In this document: piece after piece, positions 39,932 to 48,964 of the stretch
Numbering within the stretch: position 1 is the stretch's first letter
Layout of the letters: the number at the start of each line of letters is the position of its first letter
From: Rhizobiaceae bacterium
Lineage (GTDB): Bacteria; Pseudomonadota; Alphaproteobacteria; Rhizobiales; Rhizobiaceae
Length of the DNA stretch: 57,616 bases
Direction: 5' to 3'
Assembly (NCBI GenBank): GCA_014238155.1
Contig: JABABQ010000031.1
Coordinates: 1-57,616, forward strand
The notes under the pieces: generated by a model
What the model saw: the letters and a program-made list of their open reading frames with translations, nothing else
Databases searched by the model: none
What the model was told of the DNA's origin: nothing
Program-made: the position numbers and the translations under genes

Positions 39932-41287
39932 CTATTGGGAAGGCAGGATAATTGATATCCGCTTCCCCCCTCCAGCTTGTTCCGAGGTGGCCAGATAACC
40001 ACCATGGGACTTTGCGATATCTTTGCTGATCGACAGTCCAAGTCCGCTTCCTGAACTACTGTCATCCCGGGTTAAGAACGGTTGAGTGAGAGTCAAGAAT
40101 TCTTCCTGCGTAATAGCTCGCCCGCTGTCAGCGACGTAAATTTCAATATTTTCACCACTTAATACCAATCCCACTTCAATCACTGTGCCCGGTTCAGTGT
40201 GGTGGATGGCATTGTCGATCAGGTTGCTCACTGCCTCACGCAGTAAAACCAGATTGCCCTGAAACAGCATTTGTTTGGTGGGTTTTGAAAACGAAATATC
40301 CTGGTCATTATCAAAGGCACGAGGCGCAGCCATTAGTGTTGCCTCTTCAACCATGGGAACAAGGTCATGGGTGCTTTCCTGCTCGCGATCGAGAGAATGC
40401 GCACTGGCACCTGACAGCATCTTGTTGATCATCCCAGTTGAGTGATCAACAACCTGCACGATCTGATGCAGGCTTGAATCAACATTGCTTTTTTGGCCAG
40501 CGGCAAGGGCCGCTTCAGCTTGTACTTTGATCGCAGCTACCGGATTGCGCAATTGGTGCGCAGCATCGCCTATAAACCGTTCGCGATTACGCTTTGAGCG
40601 CGACACTCTCTCGAATAGCTCATTCATCGAACTGACAATGCCGCGCAGTTCGACGGGCATCAGGCGTTTGATGGGATTCAGGTCGTAGGGCGTGCGCCGT
40701 TCGATCGCAGATTGCAGGCCGATCAGAGGACGCAAACCAATTGCCACGGCAAACCAGACGATCGCACCCGCCGCCAGCACGAGCATCGCCAGGCGCATAA
40801 GCGAGCGGGCAAACAGGCTCAACGTCAATTCGGCCCGTTTTGTCACCCTTTGCCAGGCAGTAATGGTTGTTGTTCCGTTCAGCGCCCTGCCAGACAAGTC
40901 TTGACGCAATTGCACGACCCGAACCGGCTCACCTTGGTGGATGCCGTCAAAATACAACGGCTTACCAAGCTGCGGTGCCTGACTGTTTGCAGGTCGCGGG
41001 TAATTGCTGTAGCCCGTCACGAAAGCTCCGTTGGGCCCGGTGACGTGATAGAAAAACCGGTCTCCGAGATTGTCGGTCAAAGTTTGCAGAGTGGCATCGG
41101 CCAGCAAAGTGCCGTTTGACGAAATTACGTTTTCCAAAATCGTGAGGGTCGCAGCCAACAAGGTGCGGTCATTCAAATCGTTCGAGATCTTGCGTGAGGA
41201 AAAAAAAGTTTCAAGAGATACGATCGCAGCAATGATCACTAACGGAATCATCAACCACAAAAGGAGTTTGGTTCGAATTGAGTTCAT
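39932..41287 (-). CDS. tctE: Sensor histidine kinase, TctE-like
   Basis: 451 residues, membrane sensor. Membrane helices at about 7-30 and 160-180 enclose a periplasmic sensor of about 130 residues. A HAMP-like linker, the H-box AAHQLRNPVAA with the phospho-accepting His, the N-box SNLIDNAIHH, the G1 VADSGR and the G2 GSGLGLSIS follow. The start at 41287 overlaps the regulator stop as ATGA, so the pair is co-translated. It probably senses tricarboxylates and controls the divergent tctC-tctAB operon. Confidence 0.9.
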   Translation of the reverse strand: MNSIRTKLLLWLMIPLVIIAAIVSLETFFSSRKISNDLNDRTLLAATLTILENVISSNGTLLADATLQTLTDNLGDRFFYHVTGPNGAFVTGYSNYPRPANSQAPQLGKPLYFDGIHQGEPVRVVQLRQDLSGRALNGTTTITAWQRVTKRAELTLSLFARSLMRLAMLVLAAGAIVWFAVAIGLRPLIGLQSAIERRTPYDLNPIKRLMPVELRGIVSSMNELFERVSRSKRNRERFIGDAAHQLRNPVAAIKVQAEAALAAGQKSNVDSSLHQIVQVVDHSTGMINKMLSGASAHSLDREQESTHDLVPMVEEATLMAAPRAFDNDQDISFSKPTKQMLFQGNLVLLREAVSNLIDNAIHHTEPGTVIEVGLVLSGENIEIYVADSGRAITQEEFLTLTQPFLTRDDSSSGSGLGLSISKDIAKSHGGYLATSEQAGGGKRISIILPSQ

Positions 41288-41952
41288 GATTTTGCGCGAA
41301 AACAATATCCCAGACCACGGGCCGTTTTTATTTCTGTACCGCTGCCCGACAGGCGCTTTCTGAGCCGATGAACGTAGAGTTCCACCGTACCCTCTTCGAT
41401 TTCCGCCCCCGCTCCGTACAGGTGATCGATAATCTGGTGTTTTGAAATAATGCGGTCTTTGGATCGAATGAGTATCTCAGCCAATGCATATTCACGCCTC
41501 GGCAAATTCAGCACCTCTCCTTCAATGCGCAGCTGACGAGCATCTGAATCAAACTGCAAATCACCCAAAGAGATGACCTCACCAATTTTCTTTTCGCCTC
41601 TGCGCAAAAGCGCACGGGCACGGGCCTTCAATTCGGTCAGATCAAACGGCTTGGTGAGATAATCATCAGCTCCCAGATCCAGTCCTGCGACCTTGTCGTT
41701 AATCTCAGCGCGGGCGGTCAGCAGCAAGACCGGTGAATGCAATCCGTTGGCGCGAATTCCCTGCAATATTTCCAATCCGCTCTTACGGGGAAGGTTGACG
41801 TCCAGCACGATCAGGTCTGGAATTTCTTCGCATAAGAACTCAACTGCACCTTCACCTGTATGCAGTTGATCGACCCCGTGACCGTCCATTTCAAACGCCT
41901 TTGCAATGCCGTCGGCCAGCGGTTTGTTGTCTTCAACGATCGCAATACGCAT
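41284..41952 (-). CDS. tctD: OmpR-family response regulator, TctD-like
   Basis: 222 residues: receiver domain with acidic pocket Glu7-Asp8, phosphorylated Asp51 in VLDVNLP, Thr79 and Lys101 in TKPF, then a winged-helix DNA-binding domain ending in VHRLRKRL and TARGLGYCF. Activated by TctE, it would regulate the divergent tricarboxylate transporter. It is the first gene of the two-gene leftward operon, separated by about 130 bases from tctC. Confidence 0.92.
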   Translation of the reverse strand: MRIAIVEDNKPLADGIAKAFEMDGHGVDQLHTGEGAVEFLCEEIPDLIVLDVNLPRKSGLEILQGIRANGLHSPVLLLTARAEINDKVAGLDLGADDYLTKPFDLTELKARARALLRRGEKKIGEVISLGDLQFDSDARQLRIEGEVLNLPRREYALAEILIRSKDRIISKHQIIDHLYGAGAEIEEGTVELYVHRLRKRLSGSGTEIKTARGLGYCFRAKS

Positions 41953-42080
41953 GAATTATCCACTTTCTGAGATTGAAAGCTACATGAAAGGTTGGCCTGC
42001 AAAAAGGGCATTGTGTTTTTAATGACGGGGTGGAAATCGCACGACTTTGTGTGACCCCAAACGTTTTCGGGAGAATTATC

Positions 42081-43169
42081 ATGAAACGCAGAACTTCAGC
42101 TTACTCAATCATTGCAGCGGGCCTTTTCGCCCTGGGCACGACAGCATCAGCATCAGCCATGGATCTGGCAGGCAAAACAGTTGAATGGGTCATCCCGTTC
42201 TCTGAAACTGGCGGCTCCGCCAAATGGGCCAATTTCTTCGCCCCATTGCTTTCCGAAGCCCTGCCCGGCAACCCAGCCGTTGTTGTAAAATTCATGCCAG
42301 GTGCTGGTTCCACCAAAGGCGCAAACTGGTTCCAGCAGCAGAAAAATGGCGACGGCACTTTGTTGTTCGGCTCTTCCGGTTCAACTCAGTTCCCCTATCT
42401 GCTTGGCGATCCGCGGGTGCGCTACGAGTATAACGACTGGAATCCGGTAATGGCTTCGGGTACGGGCGGTGTCGCCTATTTGAACGCCAGTGCTGGTGCC
42501 AAATATGACGGTTCTGCAAACAACCTCAAAGACATGACCTACATCTATGGTAACCAGGGTGCGACACGTCTGGACCTGGTGCCGGCGCTTGCATGGAAAA
42601 TGCTGGGTATGAAAGTTGAACACGTAATGGGCATCAAAGGTCGTGGTGATGGCCGCAAAATGTTTGAAAGCGGCGAAGCCACTATCGATTATCAGACCTC
42701 ATCCAGTTATCTGAAGGGATCGGCTGGCATGGTCAAAGACGGCAAAGCAGTTGCCATGATGAGCTGGGGCGCCCTTGATGGGGACGGCAATATAGTTCGC
42801 GATCCTACCTTCCCGGACATGCCTACATTCAAGGAAGTTTGCGAAAAGACCGATGGTTGCGAAACTTCGGGCGAGGCCTGGGATGCATGGAAAGCCTTCT
42901 TTGTTGCTGGTTTCCCGTCTCAGAAACTGGCCTTCCTGCCTAATGGCACATCTCAGGATGTCATCGACATGTATGTAGCTGCATTCGATAAGATTAAAGG
43001 TCGTTCCGACTTTGCTGAAATTTCCAAGAAACGTCTCGGTAAATATCCGGTATTTACAGGTGCAGCTGCAAAAACAGCTCTTGGCAAGGCAACTCAGGTT
43101 CCAGATTCCGCCAAAACCTTTGTGGTCGGCTGGTTGAAAGACGAATTCGGCGTCCAGTTGAAAAAGTAG
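42081..43169 (+). CDS. tctC: Tripartite tricarboxylate transporter receptor, TctC-like
   Basis: 362-residue periplasmic receptor. The ATG at 42081 is preferred since GGGAGAATT precedes it and a signal peptide follows, ending near ASAMDLAG. The mature start VEWVIPFSETGGSAKWANF resembles the Bug/TctC substrate loop, and later regions give the usual venus-flytrap layout. It binds a tricarboxylate or related acid and delivers it to TctA-TctB. It is somewhat longer than usual Bug receptors (about 320), with a Cys-containing segment (CEKTDGCETS) near 255. A strong hairpin follows the stop. Confidence 0.9.
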   Translation: MKRRTSAYSIIAAGLFALGTTASASAMDLAGKTVEWVIPFSETGGSAKWANFFAPLLSEALPGNPAVVVKFMPGAGSTKGANWFQQQKNGDGTLLFGSSGSTQFPYLLGDPRVRYEYNDWNPVMASGTGGVAYLNASAGAKYDGSANNLKDMTYIYGNQGATRLDLVPALAWKMLGMKVEHVMGIKGRGDGRKMFESGEATIDYQTSSSYLKGSAGMVKDGKAVAMMSWGALDGDGNIVRDPTFPDMPTFKEVCEKTDGCETSGEAWDAWKAFFVAGFPSQKLAFLPNGTSQDVIDMYVAAFDKIKGRSDFAEISKKRLGKYPVFTGAAAKTALGKATQVPDSAKTFVVGWLKDEFGVQLKK

Positions 43170-43182
43170 ACCGTTCAAATTC

Positions 43183-43219
43183 GCAAAGCCCCGATGGCAA
43201 TTCGTCACCGGGGCTTTGC
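43183..43219 (+). promoter_or_regulatory. Intercistronic hairpin between tctC and tctAB
   Basis: Eleven-pair perfect stem GCAAAGCCCCG (43183-43193) and CGGGGCTTTGC (43209-43219), beginning 13 bases after the tctC stop. No T-run follows, so it is probably an mRNA-stabilising or attenuating element. It fits the need for more receptor than permease. Confidence 0.7.
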
Positions 43220-43292
43220 AACCAAAATGGGTGACTGATGTTCATGGCGGTGAACTGATCGACCCCAAGTTTGACTGTGCAAGGAGGCTGGC

Positions 43293-45320
43293 ATGGAAGT
43301 GTTTCTAGAAGCGTTCCCGGCGTTGGGATCGGCATTTTCCCAAATTCTTCAACCGATGGTACTAGGCTATCTGGTGCTCGGGGTAATGATGGGTTTGTGC
43401 GTTGGTGTGTTCCCCGGACTGGGCGGCATTGCCGGTCTTTCTCTATTACTTCCTTTCATGTTCGGCATGGATCCAATTCTCGGTCTGGCGCTGATGATTG
43501 GCATGGTCGCCGTAGTGCCAACATCTGACACATTCGCCTCGGTTTTGATGGGCATCCCGGGGTCTTCTGCATCTCAGGCCACGGTGCTGGACGGCTTCCC
43601 TATGGCCAAGAAGGGAATGGCAGCAAGAGCCCTTTCGGCTGCATTCTCGTCGTCGCTGTTTGGCGGGTTGGTAGGAGCCGCTTTCCTCACCTTGTTCATT
43701 CTGGTGGCTCGTCCCATCGTTCTTCTTTTCAAATCACCGGAACTGTTGATGGTTTCAGTCTTTGGACTGTCGATGGTCGGTATCCTGGCTGGTCGCATTG
43801 CTATCAAAGGCATTGTCGCTGCCGGACTTGGATTGCTCATAGGCACAATCGGCGAAGGTCCGTTTAACGGTGAACTTCGCATGTCGAGTTATGATTATCC
43901 CTATCTCACCGATGGGCTGAAACTGGTCATCGTTGGTCTCGGCATATTCGCCATTCCCGAAATCGTGGCGCTGTTGCGTCAGGACAAAGCCATTTCAGAA
44001 CGTTCCGCACTTGGCAGTGGCTGGACCGAGGGAGTGAAAGACTGGTGGGCCCATAGATGGCTTTCCATGCGCTGCTCAATTATCGGCGTCATCGTCGGGG
44101 TCATACCCGGCCTGGGTGGGTCGGTGGTGGACTGGATCGCTTACGGTCACGCGGTTCAGACCAGTAAAGATAAATCAGGATTCGGTAAGGGGGACGTCCG
44201 CGGTATTATCGGACCGGAAAGCTCCAACAACGCTAAAGAAGGTGGTGGTCTTGTACCAACTTTGTTGTTTGGTATCCCCGGTTCCGGCTCCATGGCTGTC
44301 TTTATCGGCGCTTTGGCGCTGCTCGGTACCGGCATCGATGTGGGCCCGTCGCTGCTGGAAAACAACCTGGATTTTACCTATTCGATTGTCTGGTTGCTTG
44401 CATTGGCAAATGTTGTTGGCACGATCCTTTGTATCGCCCTGTCTGGTACAATCTCCAAATTGACCAATATTCGGTTTGCCCTGTTGGCGCCGTTCATTTT
44501 CATGATCATTGCATTTGCAGCCTTCCAGTCCGGTCAAAACCTGATGGACTTGGTGGCACTATTCACCATCGGTTTCCTCGGCATCTTGATGCGCCGGTTT
44601 GACTGGTCACGTCCGGCCTTCCTGATCGGCTTTGTGCTGTCCACACCAGTGGAAAACTATTCCAACAATGCCAATCAGATTGCCGGCATTCGTTTTCGGG
44701 ATAGCTTCGAAGCGGGCATGGGTTATGTGTTCTCTCCGATCGTCATCATCCTATTAATTATCACATTGGTTTCAGTCGTGGTTGGACTGCGGCAAGCAAA
44801 AAACATTTTAGCTGAAGGTGATGTTCCTTCAGGAGGCAAGCGAGCTCCGCTGATCTTCCTGTTGGTGGTGATGGGCTTCATTCTTTATGCTCTTATCAAT
44901 ACAGCAACGATCCCCGACTATGCAGCGGTTGACCGCGTATTCCCGGTATTCGTCGCGTCTGTGTCGCTGGCCGGCACGATCATCTTGCTGATCCAGATGA
45001 TGATTTCAAAAGAAAGCCACGTACTGTTTGCTGACCGTGAAAACGGCAGTGAAGCAAATTCAAATGTTCATGGGTTGTGGCCGACCTTGGCATGGTTTGC
45101 CTTCCTGTTGATTTTGACCTCGTTGATCGGCTTCATATTGGCTCTGGCAATTTTTCTGGTGGCATTCTTGAGAATACGGGCATCGCTGGAATGGCTCACC
45201 ACCATTATGTACGCCGCAGCCGGCATCTTATTCATGTGCTTCATGGCATGGACGCTGAACAGGGACTTTCCTCCGGGCGTCTTACAGTCCTTTGTCACGC
45301 TGCCTTGGCCGTTTACCTAG
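43293..45320 (+). CDS. tctA: Fused TctA-TctB tricarboxylate transporter permease
   Basis: 675 residues. The first 500 form the large TctA permease, with GVFPGLGGIAGLSLLLPF near 38 and a second GVIPGLGGSVVDWIAYGHA near 270, plus PESSNNAKEGG and LFGIPGSGSMAV. The last 170 hold four helices of a TctB-like small subunit, joined through a polar linker near 495-510. In most genomes tctA and tctB are separate genes. It imports tricarboxylates with TctC, driven by an ion gradient. An AAGGAGG site precedes the ATG. The next gene, a tautomerase, follows after 28 bases. Confidence 0.9.
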   Translation: MEVFLEAFPALGSAFSQILQPMVLGYLVLGVMMGLCVGVFPGLGGIAGLSLLLPFMFGMDPILGLALMIGMVAVVPTSDTFASVLMGIPGSSASQATVLDGFPMAKKGMAARALSAAFSSSLFGGLVGAAFLTLFILVARPIVLLFKSPELLMVSVFGLSMVGILAGRIAIKGIVAAGLGLLIGTIGEGPFNGELRMSSYDYPYLTDGLKLVIVGLGIFAIPEIVALLRQDKAISERSALGSGWTEGVKDWWAHRWLSMRCSIIGVIVGVIPGLGGSVVDWIAYGHAVQTSKDKSGFGKGDVRGIIGPESSNNAKEGGGLVPTLLFGIPGSGSMAVFIGALALLGTGIDVGPSLLENNLDFTYSIVWLLALANVVGTILCIALSGTISKLTNIRFALLAPFIFMIIAFAAFQSGQNLMDLVALFTIGFLGILMRRFDWSRPAFLIGFVLSTPVENYSNNANQIAGIRFRDSFEAGMGYVFSPIVIILLIITLVSVVVGLRQAKNILAEGDVPSGGKRAPLIFLLVVMGFILYALINTATIPDYAAVDRVFPVFVASVSLAGTIILLIQMMISKESHVLFADRENGSEANSNVHGLWPTLAWFAFLLILTSLIGFILALAIFLVAFLRIRASLEWLTTIMYAAAGILFMCFMAWTLNRDFPPGVLQSFVTLPWPFT

Positions 45321-45348
45321 GGTCAGAAAATGATGAAGGAATGAAATA

Positions 45349-46422
45349 ATGAGCCAGCAGGATATCCCCTGTATTTTCATGCGCGGCGGCACATCACGTG
45401 GACCCTATTTCAACCGGGCGGATCTTCCAGAGAACCTGGATGATTTGGCCACGGCATTGATAGCCGCTGTGGGTGCGGGACACCCACTCAACATTGATGG
45501 AATTGGTGGAGGTAATGCGGTAACGACAAAGGTAGCCATGCTTTCCCCCTCAGAGGATGAGTGGGCAGATGTGGACTATTTCTTTGCTCAGGTGGCCGTT
45601 GAGAAGAAAGAAGTCGATTTTAAACCAACCTGCGGCAACATCCTTTCAGGCGTCGGCCCTGCTGCCGTCGAGATGGGTTTGGTGCCCGTTTCAGGTTCCA
45701 CAACCAACGTGAAAATCAGGAGCACTAATACCGGTGCACGCGTTGAAGCTGAAGTGCAGACTCCCAATGGGGTGGTCGAATATGACGGTGATGCCTCGAT
45801 CAACGGAGTGCCTGGCACCGCGGCACCAATCATCCTCAATTTTATGGATGTGATCGGATCCAAAACCGGAGCGTTTTACCCGACAGGAAACGCCATCGAT
45901 ACAATCGATGGCTTCGAAGTCAGCTGCATCGATGTGGCGATGCCCATGGTGATCGGCCGGGCCAGTGACTTTGGCATTACCGGTTATGAGAGCCGTCAAG
46001 AATTGGACGAAAACAAAGCCCTGTTCGAGTTGTTTGAACCGATCCGTATCAAGGCGGGCGAGTTGATGGGACTGGGTGACGTGACCAGTTCAGTCGTCCC
46101 CAAATTTGGCCTTTTGGCTGCAGCGAAAGATGGTGGCACCATTGCTGCCCGATATTTTATGCCATGGAGCACCCATCCGTCCTATGCCGTCACTGGTTCA
46201 ATCTGCACAGGGTCTTGTTTGCTGGCATCTGGAACCGTCGCAGAAGGACTTGTCCCGCTTTTTGAAGCTGGCAAAGTGCCGGTGAAAATCGAGCATCCAA
46301 GCGGCGCCATTGATGTTGTGTTTGATTACGCAAAAAGCAATGACGGGATTGCGCTCCATTCAGCCGGGTTGTTGCGCACCGCGCGCAAATTGATGAGCGG
46401 CAGAATTCATATTCCTTCGTAA
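45349..46422 (+). CDS. galD: PrpF family isomerase, 4-oxalomesaconate tautomerase-like (GalD)
   Basis: 357 residues of the PrpF/GalD family, which move double bonds in aconitate-like acids. Motifs: MRGGTSRGPYF at residue 11, DGIGGGNAVTTKVA near 50, PTCGNILSGVGP with the first catalytic Cys near 93, TGNAIDTIDGFEV, and STHPSYAVTGS. The alignment by eye is closer to GalD (gallate pathway) than to PrpF (methylcitrate pathway). It is the last gene of the tctC-tctAB operon, so its substrate is probably an imported unsaturated tricarboxylate such as 4-oxalomesaconate or trans-aconitate. That choice is inference. No other gallate or protocatechuate pathway gene is present in the window. Confidence 0.85.
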   Translation: MSQQDIPCIFMRGGTSRGPYFNRADLPENLDDLATALIAAVGAGHPLNIDGIGGGNAVTTKVAMLSPSEDEWADVDYFFAQVAVEKKEVDFKPTCGNILSGVGPAAVEMGLVPVSGSTTNVKIRSTNTGARVEAEVQTPNGVVEYDGDASINGVPGTAAPIILNFMDVIGSKTGAFYPTGNAIDTIDGFEVSCIDVAMPMVIGRASDFGITGYESRQELDENKALFELFEPIRIKAGELMGLGDVTSSVVPKFGLLAAAKDGGTIAARYFMPWSTHPSYAVTGSICTGSCLLASGTVAEGLVPLFEAGKVPVKIEHPSGAIDVVFDYAKSNDGIALHSAGLLRTARKLMSGRIHIPS

Positions 46423-46774
46423 ACAAATAAACTGAGGACCAACGAGTACTCAGTCCTGCTGCGATATTGGCTCAAAGTGATGCCTTCGACACGACGCATC
46501 ACAGAATCCCTGTCATCGCCAAGCTGGTCGACGAACACAATGGTTAACCGTCCACAAAACCGGGGAAACTCCAACTCCAGGCATGGTCGTTTCGAAAGGC
46601 GTCGTTAGCGCGAGGAAATGCTTCAAGAAGAAGGTAGATCAAAGACATAATAAAGCTGGGTTCCAGCTAAAATGGATAGATGAAGTCGAACTAAAATTGG
46701 CTTAGGACATGTTGGCTCAACTGCCCAACCGATGTTCCAGTTCAGCGCCCAAACCTTTGGAATTAATCAGCGGT
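46423..46774. other. Convergent spacer without recognised gene
   Basis: About 350 bases between the ends of the tautomerase and the PotC-like genes. Short stems around 46430-46460 (CTGAG/CTCAG and AGGAC/GTCCT) could be weak terminators. Nothing else recognised. Confidence 0.35.
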
Positions 46775-48037
46775 CTAATTATCATTATTCAGATTACCCG
46801 GATCGAATACATTTCCAAACGTTCCTTTGCCGGGACTTTGAGGTGTTTCAGGCTTAGCTGGACTGGCACTATCAAGATTACTGGGATTAAACACCCCACC
46901 GGCACCAATCTTGCTTGGCGCCTGGGGAACTTTGGAATTTCCGCTGCCGAAAATATCCGGTCCTTTATACAGTTTCTTAAGACGCTTCTCCCGCATCCGG
47001 TTTTGTAGTGCCTCGATACGCAACGCCTGTTCAGCGCGCTTTTCTTTTAGCAACACGGCCTTGGCAGGTTCTGGATCATAAACTCTTGAGATACCAATTG
47101 TTGCAACGACCGCGACGACAAAAACAGCAAGGGAAACAGCCGCCGGATTTCCGGTAAAAAACTTTGGCATGGTGAAACCATTACTGACAGCTCCAATCGG
47201 AGCACCATTGGCAATTGCCAATTGAGCGCGGCGGTTTTTGACCTCGTGCAGGAGGGCAAAGAAAATTGTCAGGCAAACAATGATAAAGGCGAGCGCTGCG
47301 ATCGAAGGATTGATGCCATATCGCACCTTTTGCGCCAACTCGATGGTCAGGGTCGGGTATTTCTGAAAAGTGAAAGTGGTCGTGTTGTAGTTTTCAAACG
47401 AAGCAAGAAATGCCAATACAGCAGCCGATCCCATGGCCGGTGCGAGGAATGGCAACTGTATTTTTCGGAAAGCCTGAACATGGGTCGCGCCCAGATCAAG
47501 TGCAGCTTCGGTCAAACCGACATCATAACGTTGCAAGCGGGCAACAAACACCAGCATGCAGTAAGAGGCGATGAAGGTCGATTGACCAAGGACAGTCAGT
47601 AAAATGCCATTGTGCAGGAAGCTGTCGTTCGAAAATCCAAGCATCACATTGACGCGATCCCAGAATACAAGGGTCGAAATGCCAAGGACCACACCTGGAA
47701 TAAGAATCGGCGCAATAATGATAGTATAAAAAGTAGCGCGAATTTTTGGCCAAATCTGAGTGAGCATCAACGCGCCTGCCAACCCGATAGTCACCGACAA
47801 TATGACTGTGAAAAAACCGACGATCAAGCTGTTGGTGATGCCGCTAATGATGCGTTGATCATTGAACAGAACGCTGAACCACTCAAACGAGAGAACCTCC
47901 CACGGGGTAACCTGCGGAAACGAAGCCGAGTTGAAGGCGGTTATACTCATCAGGAATAGTGGGCCGAGGAGATAAGTGAAAAACAACACCAGATAGATCA
48001 CTAGACCAACGCGAATGAGCAAAGACTCGGATTTCAT
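46775..48037 (-). CDS. potC: Spermidine/putrescine-type ABC permease, PotC family, with long C-terminal extension
   Basis: 420 residues, whereas PotC permeases are usually 260-290. Residues 1-275 form the normal binding-protein-dependent permease with six helices and the EAALDLGATHVQAFRKIQLP coupling loop at 177-196. The added tail has a further membrane helix at about 298-315, a charged, probably coiled segment at 326-358 (KEKRAEQALRIEALQNRMRE) and a Pro/Ser/Gly/Asn-rich end. That end has two related motifs, VFNPSNL (382-388) and VFDPGNL (410-416). The tail is not part of the known transport core. Translation starts in an ATGA overlap with the PotB-like gene. Confidence 0.88.
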   Translation of the reverse strand: MKSESLLIRVGLVIYLVLFFTYLLGPLFLMSITAFNSASFPQVTPWEVLSFEWFSVLFNDQRIISGITNSLIVGFFTVILSVTIGLAGALMLTQIWPKIRATFYTIIIAPILIPGVVLGISTLVFWDRVNVMLGFSNDSFLHNGILLTVLGQSTFIASYCMLVFVARLQRYDVGLTEAALDLGATHVQAFRKIQLPFLAPAMGSAAVLAFLASFENYNTTTFTFQKYPTLTIELAQKVRYGINPSIAALAFIIVCLTIFFALLHEVKNRRAQLAIANGAPIGAVSNGFTMPKFFTGNPAAVSLAVFVVAVVATIGISRVYDPEPAKAVLLKEKRAEQALRIEALQNRMREKRLKKLYKGPDIFGSGNSKVPQAPSKIGAGGVFNPSNLDSASPAKPETPQSPGKGTFGNVFDPGNLNNDN

Positions 48038-48960
48038 TTACCGATATCTCCCATGTTGACCTTGAACAGGCGCATGACCGACAACACAATAATTATACAG
48101 GTAACCAGGAGCACCACCGCATAAGCGGATCCTTGCGTCCAGTTACCACCCTGGTTGAACCACTGATAAATCAGCTGGGTGAACCAGAGGCTCGACGGCC
48201 CTCCAAGAATTTGTGGTGCGGCCAAAGCACCTGCAGACAACATAAACACCATAGTACACCCGGACGAAATCCCTGGCTTCGCATAAGGAATAACGACACG
48301 GCGATGGATCATCGTCCAGGATGCCCCCATATCGCGAGCCGCCTCGATCTGATTGCGATCAAGGCTTTCGATGACATTGTAGATCGGGAATATCATCAGT
48401 AGGATGTATGCATATCCCAGTCCGGCATAAAGCGCGATGTTTGCCCGAATAAAATCGACCGGACTGTCGATGAGACCAAATAGTAACATGAATTCATTGA
48501 TCACACCGCTGTCCCCGAAAATGATGCGGAAAGCAAAGGCGCGTAAAATTTCGTTGATCCAATAAGGAATGATGAGCAGCAACACCAGTATGCGGACATA
48601 TCCGCCGCCTTTGGATTGCCCGAGGTAATAGGCAATCGGATAACATAACAGTAAATCGAGGATGGTGACGAAAGCTGCTGCAACAAGGGTTCGCACGAAC
48701 ACCAACAGATCAACCTTGTTGTATCCCTCTTCGTTGCCTTGCGCGCCAAAAATCAAATACTGATAGTTGGCCAGAGTATAGGTGTCTTTCGGCCCTCCAA
48801 TTTCAGGGGGCGGCAGGTGATTTCGAAACGAAAAATCAAGCATGGAAATCTGTGGCAGGATAATCAAAACAACAACCCAAAAGCCAACTGCTAGGAGTAG
48901 GCCCCACCCCATCAGCTTGCCGTTTCTACGAAAGTATTCTTCCAGGATTCCCTTTTTCAT
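48034..48960 (-). CDS. potB: Spermidine/putrescine-type ABC permease, PotB family
   Basis: 308 residues from the ATG at 48960, four bases after the PotA-like stop; an earlier in-frame start would overlap that gene deeply. Six helices and the EAARDMGASWTMIHRRVVIP coupling loop identify a PotB-type permease that pairs with the PotC-like protein. The polyamine assignment rests on subfamily resemblance and the PotD-like receptor. The stop overlaps the next start as ATGA. Confidence 0.9.
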   Translation of the reverse strand: MKKGILEEYFRRNGKLMGWGLLLAVGFWVVVLIILPQISMLDFSFRNHLPPPEIGGPKDTYTLANYQYLIFGAQGNEEGYNKVDLLVFVRTLVAAAFVTILDLLLCYPIAYYLGQSKGGGYVRILVLLLIIPYWINEILRAFAFRIIFGDSGVINEFMLLFGLIDSPVDFIRANIALYAGLGYAYILLMIFPIYNVIESLDRNQIEAARDMGASWTMIHRRVVIPYAKPGISSGCTMVFMLSAGALAAPQILGGPSSLWFTQLIYQWFNQGGNWTQGSAYAVVLLVTCIIIVLSVMRLFKVNMGDIGK

Positions 48961-48964
48961 GGCG

